Part shown: piece after piece, positions 1 to 8,314 of the stretch
How positions within the stretch are numbered: position 1 is the first letter of the stretch
Layout: each line of letters begins with the position of its first letter
Origin: Phycisphaerae bacterium
GTDB taxonomy: Bacteria; Planctomycetota; Phycisphaerae; UBA1845
Reading direction: 5' to 3'
Assembly (NCBI GenBank): GCA_029260075.1
Contig: JAJDDY010000051.1
Location: 1-59,256, forward strand
DNA: 59,256 nt
Notes under the pieces: model-generated
Told to the model about the DNA's origin: nothing
What the model saw: only the letters and a program-made list of their open reading frames with translations
The model's database searches: none
Made by a program: the position numbers and the translations under genes

Positions 1-1
1 C

Positions 2-1060
2 TCCGATTGTGCCCCTTCCTGCTGCGGGGATCCCTGCAACGACGGCAACGCATGTACGGAGAATGAGACTTGTGGTCCGGGTGTCTGCGCGGGCGGTACG
101 ACGAAAGACTGTAGCGACAACAATCTCTGTACGCTTGACCTGTGCGATCCCGACACGGGGTGCTCCAACCCGCTCAAGTGTACCGGCGACAACAGCCTAT
201 GCTGTCCCGACGGTCAATGCGGCCCCACGGGGGGCGTCTGTTGCACCAACCCGAACCACCCCTGCGCGAAAGATTACACCTGCTGCGGCACCGGATGCTG
301 CATACCGGCCAAGACATGCCGTGATCCTTCTACCGCAAAGTGCTGTCTTACGGCCGACGAATGGTGCGTCGACCATTGCTGCCCGAGCGGTACGGACTGC
401 TGCTTTAAGGGTTGCTGTGAACCGGGAAAGGAATGCTGTAATGACCCCGCAACCGAACTCTGCTGCACGCCCGGTCAAGATTGTTGCGGCCTCGTGTGCT
501 GCGCCCCTGACCAGGCGTGTTGCAACGGCACATGCGGCCTGAAAGGCGCTTGCTGCTTCTTCGACAGCGGTTCTTGTTCTGAGTTGACGGCCGTGTGCTG
601 CGCGGAGCAAGGCGGGACGTTTCTCGGTGACGGGTCCACGTGTACGCCAGCGGATTTATGTAAACCAAAGTGCGACGAGTGCCAGCCGTTCAATCGTACT
701 TTCTTTGAATGTGGGCATTTCAACGACGACCCCCCGGGAACCCCGTGCAGTACGACCCGATGCATCAAGAACGTCATCGACACTGCGGGATGCACGTTTC
801 ACACCAACCGCATCGGTCCGCCGGAGTGCAACACGAAGCAAATCCTTGCCCAGCCGCTGGGCGTTCAGTTTGAAATAGTTGCCCCGTGTCCGGGAGGCTC
901 TGTCAATCCTGCTCAGTTTTTCGACGAATACTACGGGTGCGGCACGAATTGCATTCCGGGTTTTTTGTTGATCGACGCCTGCGTGACCGGTACGTGCGAC
1001 GGACCGATTCTAAGGAGAGAGGAAACAACTGCTCGCAAGAAGGCCTGCGGATGTCCATAG
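2..1060 (+). CDS. Cys-rich secreted-type protein, 5' end outside window
   Basis: The reading frame is open from the second base of the window, so the start and any signal peptide lie to the left; 352 codons are visible. It is extremely rich in Cys, often paired (SCCGDPCNDGNACTE, then many CC pairs). The last third contains a module starting GACCFF and ending GGTFLGDGSTC, which recurs in three other proteins here. The protein ends in KKACGCP. Closely spaced Cys pairs suggest an extracytoplasmic, disulfide-rich protein, but I recognise no named family and assign no function. A stretch from about position 470 is repeated in the shorter gene at 2015-2734, and its C terminus recurs again at 4928-5071. 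A different frame is also open over the first 540 bases, but its product lacks the Cys pattern. Confidence 0.8.
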   Translation, partial: SDCAPSCCGDPCNDGNACTENETCGPGVCAGGTTKDCSDNNLCTLDLCDPDTGCSNPLKCTGDNSLCCPDGQCGPTGGVCCTNPNHPCAKDYTCCGTGCCIPAKTCRDPSTAKCCLTADEWCVDHCCPSGTDCCFKGCCEPGKECCNDPATELCCTPGQDCCGLVCCAPDQACCNGTCGLKGACCFFDSGSCSELTAVCCAEQGGTFLGDGSTCTPADLCKPKCDECQPFNRTFFECGHFNDDPPGTPCSTTRCIKNVIDTAGCTFHTNRIGPPECNTKQILAQPLGVQFEIVAPCPGGSVNPAQFFDEYYGCGTNCIPGFLLIDACVTGTCDGPILRREETTARKKACGCP

Positions 1061-1092
1061 GTTGGACCGAACTCATGAGAAGGGACGTGGCG

Positions 1093-2109
1093 ATGTTAAT
1101 TTTTCACTCACGGTTAGCGAGCCGATTGTTCGGTGTTGGGGTTTTCCTTCTGATTTCGGGCTCAAAGACCATGGGCCAGGAAAAGGACACCGTTCTTGAA
1201 AGGCATCCTCATCAAGACGCTGTCGCATCGTCGGTCCGCGATGCCTTCTCGCAACGGCTGACCAACGGCGAACTGTTCTTTGGTGGACCAATCCATATCG
1301 TGTTCGAGATCAACATTCCGAATTCGCTGTCGCTCAATAGTATTGACATCGGACCTCATACTGAGCTATGTACCTACAGCGCATTCGGCGATTTGCGCGC
1401 AATGACGGTTGAGACGACATACGAACGGGATCCGGTTTTCCGTGATTTGGGCCAAGTTGTCGGGCAGCGTCCCGACCTTGATGACGATGGGAACCAGATC
1501 GTAACTCGTCCGCTACATAAGGAAGGGCTCAGCGGTCCGAGCACCAGCAAAGCGTATATCATGAGCGAACAATTGCGAGTTCGACCTGGAAGTAACAGGA
1601 TTGCGATGCGGTTCAAGAGCGCCTCAGTGGACACCTACCCCGATCAAAGCAACAATTCCATTTACCGGTTGTTTTGGCTTCGCCAGGCCGTTGCGTGTCC
1701 GCTCGCGAGTGACGTCGAGCGCATCATGGGAATTCGCCCGCTGGCGAAAGGTGGGCATGAGGTCGAAGCGCGCGGACTGATGGGCGGCGCGGGTCCAGCC
1801 GAATGGCGCCTCAATATTGCCCCAGAGGCCAAGGGTTGCATTCCGCGAGAAGCGTTCATCACCTTTGCTGGCCACGATAGGCCAACCTGCCTAGTCAAGA
1901 CGTTCGGCCGTTTGGATTATGGCGGTTTCGTTTTGGCCGAGCGCGGAAGCGTTACGATCAGCCCGGACTCCCCACAAGAATATCGCATGGATATACGGCT
2001 GTTGGTAGTTTCGCGTGAAGGCGCAGAGGAACATATACGCGCGGTCGAGAAGCGTCTTGACGGTGCTATTCCTGATGGCGCAAGCGTATTTGACCTGCGC
2101 AAAAGATAG
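1093..2109 (+). CDS. Exported protein of unknown family, paralog 1 of 4
   Basis: This 338-residue protein begins with a typical signal peptide (MLIFHSRLASRLFGVGVFLL). ATG 1093 is preferred because a GAGAAGGGA ribosome-binding site sits about 7 bases upstream; ATG 1075 is possible. It shares motifs with the genes at 2847, 3942 and 5147: an acidic turn (DLDDDGNQI here, DYDADGNLI elsewhere), a WRLNIAPEAKGC segment matching the W-x-x-I-D-P-x-x-G segment of the others, and a C-terminal VFDLRK matching VFDYRE. It stops right after this motif, about 20 residues earlier than its paralogs, where Cys-rich coding sequence begins in another frame. It is the most diverged of the four. I do not recognise the family; the alternating pattern might suggest a beta-rich periplasmic fold, but that is a guess. 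Confidence 0.7.
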   Translation: MLIFHSRLASRLFGVGVFLLISGSKTMGQEKDTVLERHPHQDAVASSVRDAFSQRLTNGELFFGGPIHIVFEINIPNSLSLNSIDIGPHTELCTYSAFGDLRAMTVETTYERDPVFRDLGQVVGQRPDLDDDGNQIVTRPLHKEGLSGPSTSKAYIMSEQLRVRPGSNRIAMRFKSASVDTYPDQSNNSIYRLFWLRQAVACPLASDVERIMGIRPLAKGGHEVEARGLMGGAGPAEWRLNIAPEAKGCIPREAFITFAGHDRPTCLVKTFGRLDYGGFVLAERGSVTISPDSPQEYRMDIRLLVVSREGAEEHIRAVEKRLDGAIPDGASVFDLRKR

Positions 2110-2734
2110 CCGGGTAGAGGACATCTGCTGCACGCCCGGTGAAGAATGCTGCGGTCCGGTGTGCTGCGGTCCCGATCAGGCGTGTTGCCACGGCACATGC
2201 GCCCTCAAAGGCGCTTGCTGCTTCCCTTCAACAGGGTCGTGTGCAGAGAAAACGCGGCTATGCTGCGAAACCCAGGACGGCGCGTACCTCGGCGATGGTA
2301 CGACGTGTACTCCGCCGGACATTTGCATGAACAGGTGCGATAACTGTCACGATATTTCGCGAACGTTCCTTGAATGCGCGCACTATACAAACGATCCTGC
2401 GGAACCTTGTGGTCAGGATGTATGTTTTCGCAATACGGTGATGTCCGCAACCTGCGACAAGCACGTGGGTCGAATCGGTCCCCCGCAATGCAACACAGTT
2501 AAACTGACAGTCGGTGCCCTAGTCATGCAGCAACGCATCATGATTCCGATACCTGGGATCTGTACGCCGACCGACACAGGCCCACTCCGCACATGGTTGA
2601 CGATGATGAGTGGGTGCGGCTTCGACTGCATTCCAAAAAATGTCAGGGTACGGTGTGATGCACCCGTTTGCGAGGGAGATCCGATCGGTGATCCTGGGCC
2701 GAGAGGTAGGGCACGCGCTTGTGGGTGTCCGTAG
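2015..2734 (+). CDS. Second Cys-rich protein, 5'-truncated copy
   Basis: The Cys-rich part starts around position 2120 (DICCTPGEECCGPVCC) and parallels the last two thirds of the gene at 2-1060: the same GACC...GAYLGDGTTC module, a CDNCHDISRTFLECAH stretch and the terminal ARACGCP. The Cys-rich repeats found further upstream in copy 1 are missing. The only available starts, GTG 2015 and ATG 2075, lie inside the upstream gene, overlapping it by up to 95 bases. The resulting N terminus looks like a signal peptide with a hydrophobic core and an LTC that could be a lipobox, but this may be chance. It may be expressed by coupling to the upstream gene, or be a recombination product on its way to becoming a pseudogene. 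The start is uncertain. Confidence 0.55.
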   Translation: MKAQRNIYARSRSVLTVLFLMAQAYLTCAKDSRVEDICCTPGEECCGPVCCGPDQACCHGTCALKGACCFPSTGSCAEKTRLCCETQDGAYLGDGTTCTPPDICMNRCDNCHDISRTFLECAHYTNDPAEPCGQDVCFRNTVMSATCDKHVGRIGPPQCNTVKLTVGALVMQQRIMIPIPGICTPTDTGPLRTWLTMMSGCGFDCIPKNVRVRCDAPVCEGDPIGDPGPRGRARACGCP

Positions 2735-2846
2735 ACGAGATACTGTCGACCTGTATGGCCACATGGATTCTGAGAATCAGGTACGGACTGGGATCGTACA
2801 GCCCTAATCTGGTCGTACGACCAGCGAGATGAATGGAGCACGAATC

Positions 2847-3839
2847 ATGAGTTCTGTGAATCGACTAACGAGCGTAGTCATTGCCCTGCTGATTAACCCT
2901 CCGGTATCGCTTCGCGGTGCAGACTACACGAATGCGTCAATTCTTGCAAGTATGCGCGCTGCCGATTCTACAGTGTGGTCGAGTTGTGAGGTGACACTGG
3001 AAATCGAGGAGCCCGCCCATTCTTTCCTGCCTGATCAAGGGAACATAAAGAAAATGTGTGCGTTGTTGAGAGGCGAAGCGTTCCAAGCTCTCGAATGCAC
3101 GACGATCGAGAACGCACAGATCCTCTACCGCCCGCTCGGGACGCCTGGGTATGAAACGTACGACTATGACGGAGATGATCTGATTGTGTGGCATCTGACG
3201 AGCCAAGTAATGCTTATCGATACCTCGCGAAACGAAGCGTATAGGGAATACCGGGGCGGAGTGGTCAATCCTAGGGGGCAGCTCGTCGAAGAAACAACCG
3301 CCCAAACGCTCAGCGTGTACAAGCCGTCAGATCATACGAATGCTTCTCACTTGGAACACTACTCTTGGACGACTGGGCGCGGGTTTTCCGGACAGTTAGA
3401 TCGCATCGTCGAACACCGCGTTGACGCGAATCAAATGGTCCATTGTCGCGCGGCGGGTTCCCATGCTTCGACAACGTGGAAAATTATCCTCGACCCGGGA
3501 GCGGGATGGCTCGTTCGGTCCGCCACCCTCACTCGCGGAGGTCAAGGTGGACCGTCGATAATCTGCACCACTACAGGAACCGAGTCGTTTGACGGCGTAG
3601 CCGTCGCACGTAGTGGGCGCGTGGTATTCCTTCCAGGCACCCCCGGAAGTTATGAGATCGTTGGCAGGTTGGTCCATTATGATAAACGCAGTGACGAGAA
3701 TCAGCTAACCGGTATTCGCAGAGCGCTCACCACGGCGCGGACGAACCCCGATCTGCAGCTTATGGATTATCGAGAGAACCCCGGAAGGCCCATTGCAACA
3801 AGAGGTCTACGCAGCGTTCAGCCGCAAGTCGAACCATGA
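2847..3839 (+). CDS. Exported protein of unknown family, paralog 2 of 4
   Basis: This 330-residue protein has an N-terminal signal peptide (MSSVNRLTSVVIALLINPPV). ATG 2847 follows a GGAG site by about 10 bases; ATG 2829 has no site. It shares the family landmarks: YDYDGDDLIVW in the first half, WKIILDPGAGWLVRSATL in the second half, a late region aligning with R-G-x-x-x-L-x-P, and a C-terminal LMDYRENPGRP. The conserved segment (W-x-x-x-I-x-P-x-x-G-x-L-V-R) recurs in all copies and probably marks the fold core. It is preceded by a Cys-rich gene and followed, after about 100 bases, by the next paralog. No enzymatic motif is visible. Confidence 0.72.
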   Translation: MSSVNRLTSVVIALLINPPVSLRGADYTNASILASMRAADSTVWSSCEVTLEIEEPAHSFLPDQGNIKKMCALLRGEAFQALECTTIENAQILYRPLGTPGYETYDYDGDDLIVWHLTSQVMLIDTSRNEAYREYRGGVVNPRGQLVEETTAQTLSVYKPSDHTNASHLEHYSWTTGRGFSGQLDRIVEHRVDANQMVHCRAAGSHASTTWKIILDPGAGWLVRSATLTRGGQGGPSIICTTTGTESFDGVAVARSGRVVFLPGTPGSYEIVGRLVHYDKRSDENQLTGIRRALTTARTNPDLQLMDYRENPGRPIATRGLRSVQPQVEP

Positions 3840-3941
3840 CGTTTTCATCGAAATGGATCAACCCGTGCGCTATTGCCATTGGGATCGTGAAGGGGTACGC
3901 ACTTCTACTATATGGCGCCAATCTGACGGAGGATTCTTCAC

Positions 3942-4931
3942 GTGCTAAGAATTGGATTTTGCCGTCGCGTTGTAAATGTTTCGTGTATTTTGTTGGGGGC
4001 AAGCTGTGCGTTCGCCGAAGAGCCGTTGAAGGAGAATTCCACGCTCTCGCAAGTACGACGGGTAATGCCCGAAAGTTTCACCTTGGATGTGGAGATTGAT
4101 CTCCCCGTTGTCCTTCTTATGCCAGGACAGGGTCAGACCACTCGGACGATGCGCGTTACCGTTGGCGAGGACGTGACCGCTATCGTGTGGAAGGCATTGC
4201 AGCTACCGGTCCCCAAGTACTACCCTCCCGACACGGGCGGTTATCAAGGTGGCGACTACGATGCGGATGGCAACCTCATCGTGCATATGTGGTCTGAGGG
4301 TGCAACCTTGCGTGACCAAGGCGTGAATGAGGAGTATTCGGAGAGCATGGGTTTCCGTGCGGCGCCGGACGGAACCGTCGCTGGCAAGACGTCCGGCGCG
4401 TCGTTGTCTCGGCTTCGTCCGTCGGCATCGAACACGATAAGCCTGAATCTCTTGCGCCGAATTCTTTGGGCGCTTGGACGCCCTTGGCCCGATAGTTTCG
4501 GCCGTGAGATTTTGGGGGACTTGAGCGCGGATCAGCCTAAGCGCCTTCGCGCGGCGGGTTCCTGGTCACCGGGGAGCGGTTTCGGTGCGGTGTGCGAGCT
4601 TGTCATCGAGCCATCCAACGGATACCTGGTACGCCAAGCGAGTTTCGGGGCGGAGGGGCAGTCGCCGCGCGCGGAGTGTCGAAGCGAAGGAATTCGTCGG
4701 TTCGGCGATGTGGTATTGGCGGCGCGCGGCGAATTCACCCTTCATCCGGTTGAGACTATCAACGTTCGGCTGATCTCGTTCTCGCCCAAGATGGATCCGA
4801 ATTTGATCGCGGAGGCCCGCAAAGTTATCGCGAGAGCCCAAACCCGTATGGTGCGGGTGTTCGATTACCGTGAAGATCCGACGCGTGCGAAAGTCCGAAT
4901 GGTGCCTGCCGGAGACTTGGACGACGAGTGA
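3942..4931 (+). CDS. Exported protein of unknown family, paralog 3 of 4
   Basis: This 329-residue protein starts at GTG 3942, chosen because a GGAGGA site lies 8 bases upstream. The signal peptide ends in CILLGASCAFAEEP, which is also found in paralog 4 and is nearly identical there in DNA over about 40 bases. Key motifs are DYDADGNLIVHMW, CELVIEPSNGYLVRQASF and the C-terminal VFDYREDPTRAKVRM. It is much closer to paralog 4 than to paralogs 1 and 2, so it reflects the most recent duplication. The stop overlaps by 4 bases a possible GTG start of the Cys-rich remnant at 4928. Function is unknown; export to the periplasm or surface is inferred. Confidence 0.75.
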   Translation: MLRIGFCRRVVNVSCILLGASCAFAEEPLKENSTLSQVRRVMPESFTLDVEIDLPVVLLMPGQGQTTRTMRVTVGEDVTAIVWKALQLPVPKYYPPDTGGYQGGDYDADGNLIVHMWSEGATLRDQGVNEEYSESMGFRAAPDGTVAGKTSGASLSRLRPSASNTISLNLLRRILWALGRPWPDSFGREILGDLSADQPKRLRAAGSWSPGSGFGAVCELVIEPSNGYLVRQASFGAEGQSPRAECRSEGIRRFGDVVLAARGEFTLHPVETINVRLISFSPKMDPNLIAEARKVIARAQTRMVRVFDYREDPTRAKVRMVPAGDLDDE

Positions 4932-5071
4932 ATCGCCAGACAGTCACGCCTGCTTTCGAGATCGCGGGTGTCCCAGAGGTCCGGTGCGATACGGGACCCT
5001 GCGGAGGAATCCTGATTGACGGGTCCGAGAAGGCCCGTGGGACGAAGAAAGCATGCAATGCATGTCCGTGA
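4928..5071 (+). pseudogene. Remnant of a third Cys-rich gene (C-terminal end only)
   Basis: Translating this short frame gives 47 residues running through VPEVRCDTGPCGGILIDG to a terminal KKACNACP and stop. This parallels the C termini of the two Cys-rich genes upstream (KKACGCP and ARACGCP) and their preceding RCD-x-x-x-C stretch. A GTG at 4928 overlaps the stop of the preceding gene, so translation is not excluded, but most of the Cys-rich region is gone. It sits just before paralog 4, the place a Cys-rich partner would occupy if the two-gene module had been duplicated as a unit. I read it as a decayed copy. Confidence 0.65.
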
Positions 5072-5146
5072 GCCATGCATGCGGGATTGACAGCTCCATA
5101 GAATCAAGAACTGGGCCACACGCCCCAACGAAAGAGGGTCCACCCG

Positions 5147-6139
5147 ATGATGAAAAATGAATGGTCCGTCGGCGTAGTGTTTCTTGTAGCGTGTATTTTG
5201 TTGGGGGCAAGCTGTGCGTTCGCCGAAGAGCCCTCGACGGCGGGTTCCGCGTTTTCCAAGGCACGGCGGGCAAGTCTGGATGTTTTCACCTTGGAGGTGG
5301 AAATGGATCTTCCGGTCATCCTTCTCGCACATGGACAGGGTACTACCACCCGCATACTGCGCGTTACCGTGGGAAAGGATGTAACGGCGATGGCGTGGAG
5401 GGCTTCGCGTCTGCCGCCACCCAAGTACTTTCCGCCCAATACGCACAGTTATCAACCGATCGACTACGATGACGAAGGCAACCTAATCCTGTGGATGCCG
5501 GCCGAAGGCGCGACCATATGCAGTTTAAGGATCCATGAGGAATACTCATCCGGGACTAGCTATCGGGTGGCTCCCGACGGTCGGATTGTTCTGTTGCGGA
5601 AAAATTCCGGAACGTTCTTGCGGCGGTACAGTCCGTCATATTCCAATACAAGCGGTCTGGGGATCTTGCGAACAATTCGGCTTGCGCTCGGGCGGCCGCC
5701 GGTCGATGCGCTGGGCGAGTTGGTAGAAGAGAGTGTGAACCAGGATGGGGCCACGAAGCTTCGTACGACGGGTCGATATTCGCCGTACTCGGGATCCGGT
5801 GTGTGGGAATTTCTCATTGATCCAGGAAACGGTCAACTGGTGCGGAGAGGCAGTTTCGCGACCGGAGCAGGAGAGCCCTGGTTGCAATTCTGGAGCGAGG
5901 GCACTCGTCGATTTGGGGAGGTGGTCCTTGCCCAGCGCGGAGAATACACTCTTGGGCCTCAGCATATCGTATTCCGGTTGATCTCGTTCAAGCCCGAGTT
6001 TGACCCAGCCGTAGTCGCCGAGGCTCGGAAGATCATCGCCAAGGCCCGAACCCGGCTGGTTCAAGTGTTCGATTACCGTGAAGATCCGACGCGCGCGAAA
6101 GTTCGTCTTGTCCCTGCCGGAGATTTGGACAAAGATTAG
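5147..6139 (+). CDS. Exported protein of unknown family, paralog 4 of 4
   Basis: This 330-residue protein has a clear signal peptide (VGVVFLVACILLGASCAFAE). Two consecutive ATGs (5147, 5150) follow a GAGGG site. It is the closest relative of the gene at 3942: shared FTLEVEMDLPVILL, DYDDEGNLILWM, FLIDPGNGQLVRRGSF and VFDYREDPTRAKVRLVPAG. Divergence is highest in the middle third. A Cys-rich remnant lies immediately upstream. It is the last member of the tandem array; the following 138 bases before the convergent minus-strand gene show nothing recognisable. Family and function are unknown. Confidence 0.75.
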   Translation: MMKNEWSVGVVFLVACILLGASCAFAEEPSTAGSAFSKARRASLDVFTLEVEMDLPVILLAHGQGTTTRILRVTVGKDVTAMAWRASRLPPPKYFPPNTHSYQPIDYDDEGNLILWMPAEGATICSLRIHEEYSSGTSYRVAPDGRIVLLRKNSGTFLRRYSPSYSNTSGLGILRTIRLALGRPPVDALGELVEESVNQDGATKLRTTGRYSPYSGSGVWEFLIDPGNGQLVRRGSFATGAGEPWLQFWSEGTRRFGEVVLAQRGEYTLGPQHIVFRLISFKPEFDPAVVAEARKIIAKARTRLVQVFDYREDPTRAKVRLVPAGDLDKD

Positions 6140-6277
6140 TGAATCCGATATGTCGGTGACGAATGCAGTTGCGGAGGTTCAAATCACAAACGCAGCAGGA
6201 TCACTTGCGACACGCCTGACGACTGTGGGCCTTGCGGATCAATTGCAATCGTTCTGCGTCTCTAGGCGTATTCGTTC

Positions 6278-7516
6278 CTACCCCTGCTTGGGCGGCGATT
6301 CGAAGGTGCGTACGCGCGCTCCCAGTTCGAGATAGAGTTCGACTTCTTCGTCGGTCATGTCCATGTTGCGCCGGGCCATGGCGGCGCAGGCGGCGTCGAG
6401 CAGACGTAGTGGATCACCCTCGCGCGTGCCGGAATCTGTCACCCAGCCGAACGATGGGACGTATTTCGGCGCGACACGTGAGGAGTTCACGCTGGCGGCC
6501 ATGCCGATCGCGGCGCCGGTGGGTATGGTCGCGTTGATGCCGATTTTCGCGTGGTCGCCGATGACCGCGCCGAAGAACTGCAAGCCCGTGTCGACGTCTT
6601 TTCCGCACAACGGCACGCGGATTTTTCCGTACGTATTTTTCAGGTTGGAGTTCGTGGCGCCGGCGCCAATGTTCACCCAGCTACCGACGTACGTGTGGCC
6701 GAGAAATCCGGCGTGTTGCTTGTTCACGTAACTGTGCATCAGACATCCGACCAGTTCGCCAGCCACACGGCAGACCGGGCCGAGGGCGTTGCCGCCGTGA
6801 AGCCAGGTGTAGGGGTGGATGCGGCAGTTCGGTCCGATGTAGAGCGGTCCTTCAAGGATGCTGTACGGACCGACTTCGACACCGATACTGATGTACACGG
6901 GTCCGTTGTCGGTTCGCACAATGGCGGTCGGATGAATTCGCGACTGTTCGCCCAAGTGAAGACGGTCCCTATTGTCGGCGATCAAGTGGTCCGGGATGTC
7001 ACTATCCAGACTGCTATCCGCCGGTCTCCAGTCTGCGCCGAGGAGCTCACCGAGGTTGGACACGATGTCCCACGGGTGGGTCAGGAATCGGCCGGTGGCG
7101 GACTGACGTGGCACGTCCTCGAGCGCCGCTTGTCTCCGCGATCGATCGAGCAGTTCGCTGGCTTTCAGTTTCTTGGCAAGGGCTGCATTGCAGACGATGT
7201 AGGCGACGTTCGAATCGACCATGCCTACGCACGGGGCCTTGGGGAACGATTGGGCGTCGTCGACGAGCCACCGGCCGTTGACCAAAACGGTTCCGGCTTC
7301 GACTGAGCGATTGCATGGGGCGCCGCATCGTTGGCTGGAGACAGCCGCGAGCCAATCGCGCGTCCACACACCGCCGACGGACATGCCGAGGCGCTGAGCG
7401 GTTCGGTCGAGAAGGATTTTGCGGCCAACCTGTAGCTCGAACACCGACCGCCAGAACACCAGCGGCAACAGATCAACGTAACCGTCATCTTCGAATAGTA
7501 CCAACGTGTGCTTCAT
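6278..7516 (-). CDS. GlmU-like sugar nucleotidyltransferase/acyltransferase
   Basis: This 412-residue protein resembles the alternative GlmU-like family (TIGR03991 type) that pairs a degenerate nucleotidyltransferase-like N-terminal half with a left-handed beta-helix acyltransferase half. The N terminus (LVLFEDDGYVDLLPLVFWRSVFEL) matches the family's opening. The second half shows hexapeptide-type repeats and the signature NKQHAGFLGHTYVGSWVNIG followed by SNLKNTYG. These proteins are thought to act on GlcNAc-1-phosphate or related sugar phosphates in the cytoplasm for wall or polysaccharide precursors; the substrate is not evident here. ATG 7516 is chosen because MKHTLVLFED is the conserved start; a longer frame to 7561 adds unrelated residues. 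It is transcribed alone. Confidence 0.82.
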   Translation of the reverse strand: MKHTLVLFEDDGYVDLLPLVFWRSVFELQVGRKILLDRTAQRLGMSVGGVWTRDWLAAVSSQRCGAPCNRSVEAGTVLVNGRWLVDDAQSFPKAPCVGMVDSNVAYIVCNAALAKKLKASELLDRSRRQAALEDVPRQSATGRFLTHPWDIVSNLGELLGADWRPADSSLDSDIPDHLIADNRDRLHLGEQSRIHPTAIVRTDNGPVYISIGVEVGPYSILEGPLYIGPNCRIHPYTWLHGGNALGPVCRVAGELVGCLMHSYVNKQHAGFLGHTYVGSWVNIGAGATNSNLKNTYGKIRVPLCGKDVDTGLQFFGAVIGDHAKIGINATIPTGAAIGMAASVNSSRVAPKYVPSFGWVTDSGTREGDPLRLLDAACAAMARRNMDMTDEEVELYLELGARVRTFESPPKQG

Positions 7517-8158
7517 GGCCCGAGTATACAACAAAATATCGGACAAGACCCGCGCGGCCACAGCGACTTGGCTGACCGGTTGGTGCCGGTTGGTGGGTAG
7601 GAAAGGAAGAACGGGCTTGCGTCAGGTGACGCAAGCCCCGTTCCAACCGCCTGAGAAGTAAGTCAACCGCCGTGCCGATGCGCGCAGATGGGCGGAACCC
7701 TTCCGATTACGGGGGTGGCTCGCAGACGCCCGGACCGCCAACCTCAATTGGGGTCGGTACGTCGTTCGGCGTCACGAATCGAGCCTCCCTAGGGTTCGCT
7801 TACGGGTCCAGCCACATAGTCGCGAGCTGTCAAACACGGAAGTCGAACTTCCAGACTGTGCCCGATTATATCCTCAGGGGCCTAGTGAACCAAATGAGTT
7901 GGAAATTATGCGTCCACGAGCTGAAATGTCACAGGGTCTTGCTGCGTTGACTGGTCGCTTTGACTCTGTCGCACGCAACCGAGAAATCGACGATTCAAGC
8001 CGCTTGGTGGCCGTCCGAAGCGTGGACGGGCTTGCAGCTGGCTGCCTGCTTGCGTTATGGTGGGCTCGTGCCATTCGTCCCGGTACCTTACAAGGCTGTG
8101 GGTCGCGGCCGGACGGGTTGGTCTATGGCCACGCCGGATTCCATCCGAAAAGATAGGG
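7517..8158. other. Gene-poor stretch between GlmU-like gene and repeat element
   Basis: Apart from the hairpin at 7613-7638, I see no credible gene, RNA or repeat in these 640 bases. Open frames here are short and match nothing recognisable. Confidence 0.5.
7613..7638. repeat. Perfect 11-bp inverted repeat (hairpin)
   Basis: GGGCTTGCGTC is followed by the 4-base loop AGGT and its exact complement GACGCAAGCCC. There is no T run on either side, so it is not a canonical intrinsic terminator. It lies about 100 bases upstream of the GlmU-like gene. It could be a leader hairpin or a small repeat. Confidence 0.6.
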
Positions 8159-8303
8159 TAGCAGTCTGTCGAGCAAGGCTGGTAGTGAATCGCGTCGCCG
8201 CGAGCCCGCCCGTGACAGCGGGCCGCGTTCCGGGTCGAGCGGCGGAAATCGCAAATGGATCACCGGCTGGGAGCCGGCGCCACACTTGCTCAACAGGCTG
8301 CTA
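8159..8303. mobile_element. TA-flanked inverted-repeat element, family B, complete
   Basis: The element begins TAGCAGTCTGTCGAGCAAGG and ends with the inverted counterpart CTTGCTCAACAGGCTGCTA, with TA at each outer edge. The interior contains GGCGGAAATCGC and a palindromic CACCGGCTGGGAGCCGGCG. Related copies occur at 24919, 58229 and 58904. There is no coding capacity. Size, inverted termini and TA ends suggest a non-autonomous element moved by an IS630/Tc1-type transposase (inference). It ends 11 bases before the trpA start codon. Confidence 0.72.
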
Positions 8304-8314
8304 AGCGTGCCGAC

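Noticed and set aside
9-542. Open frame of 177 codons overlapping the first Cys-rich gene
   Set aside because: It is a shifted frame of the Cys-rich coding sequence; the in-frame version is open from the window edge and has consistent homology with the other Cys-rich copies.
7613-7638. Intrinsic terminator
   Set aside because: The stem is perfect but there is no T run on either strand.
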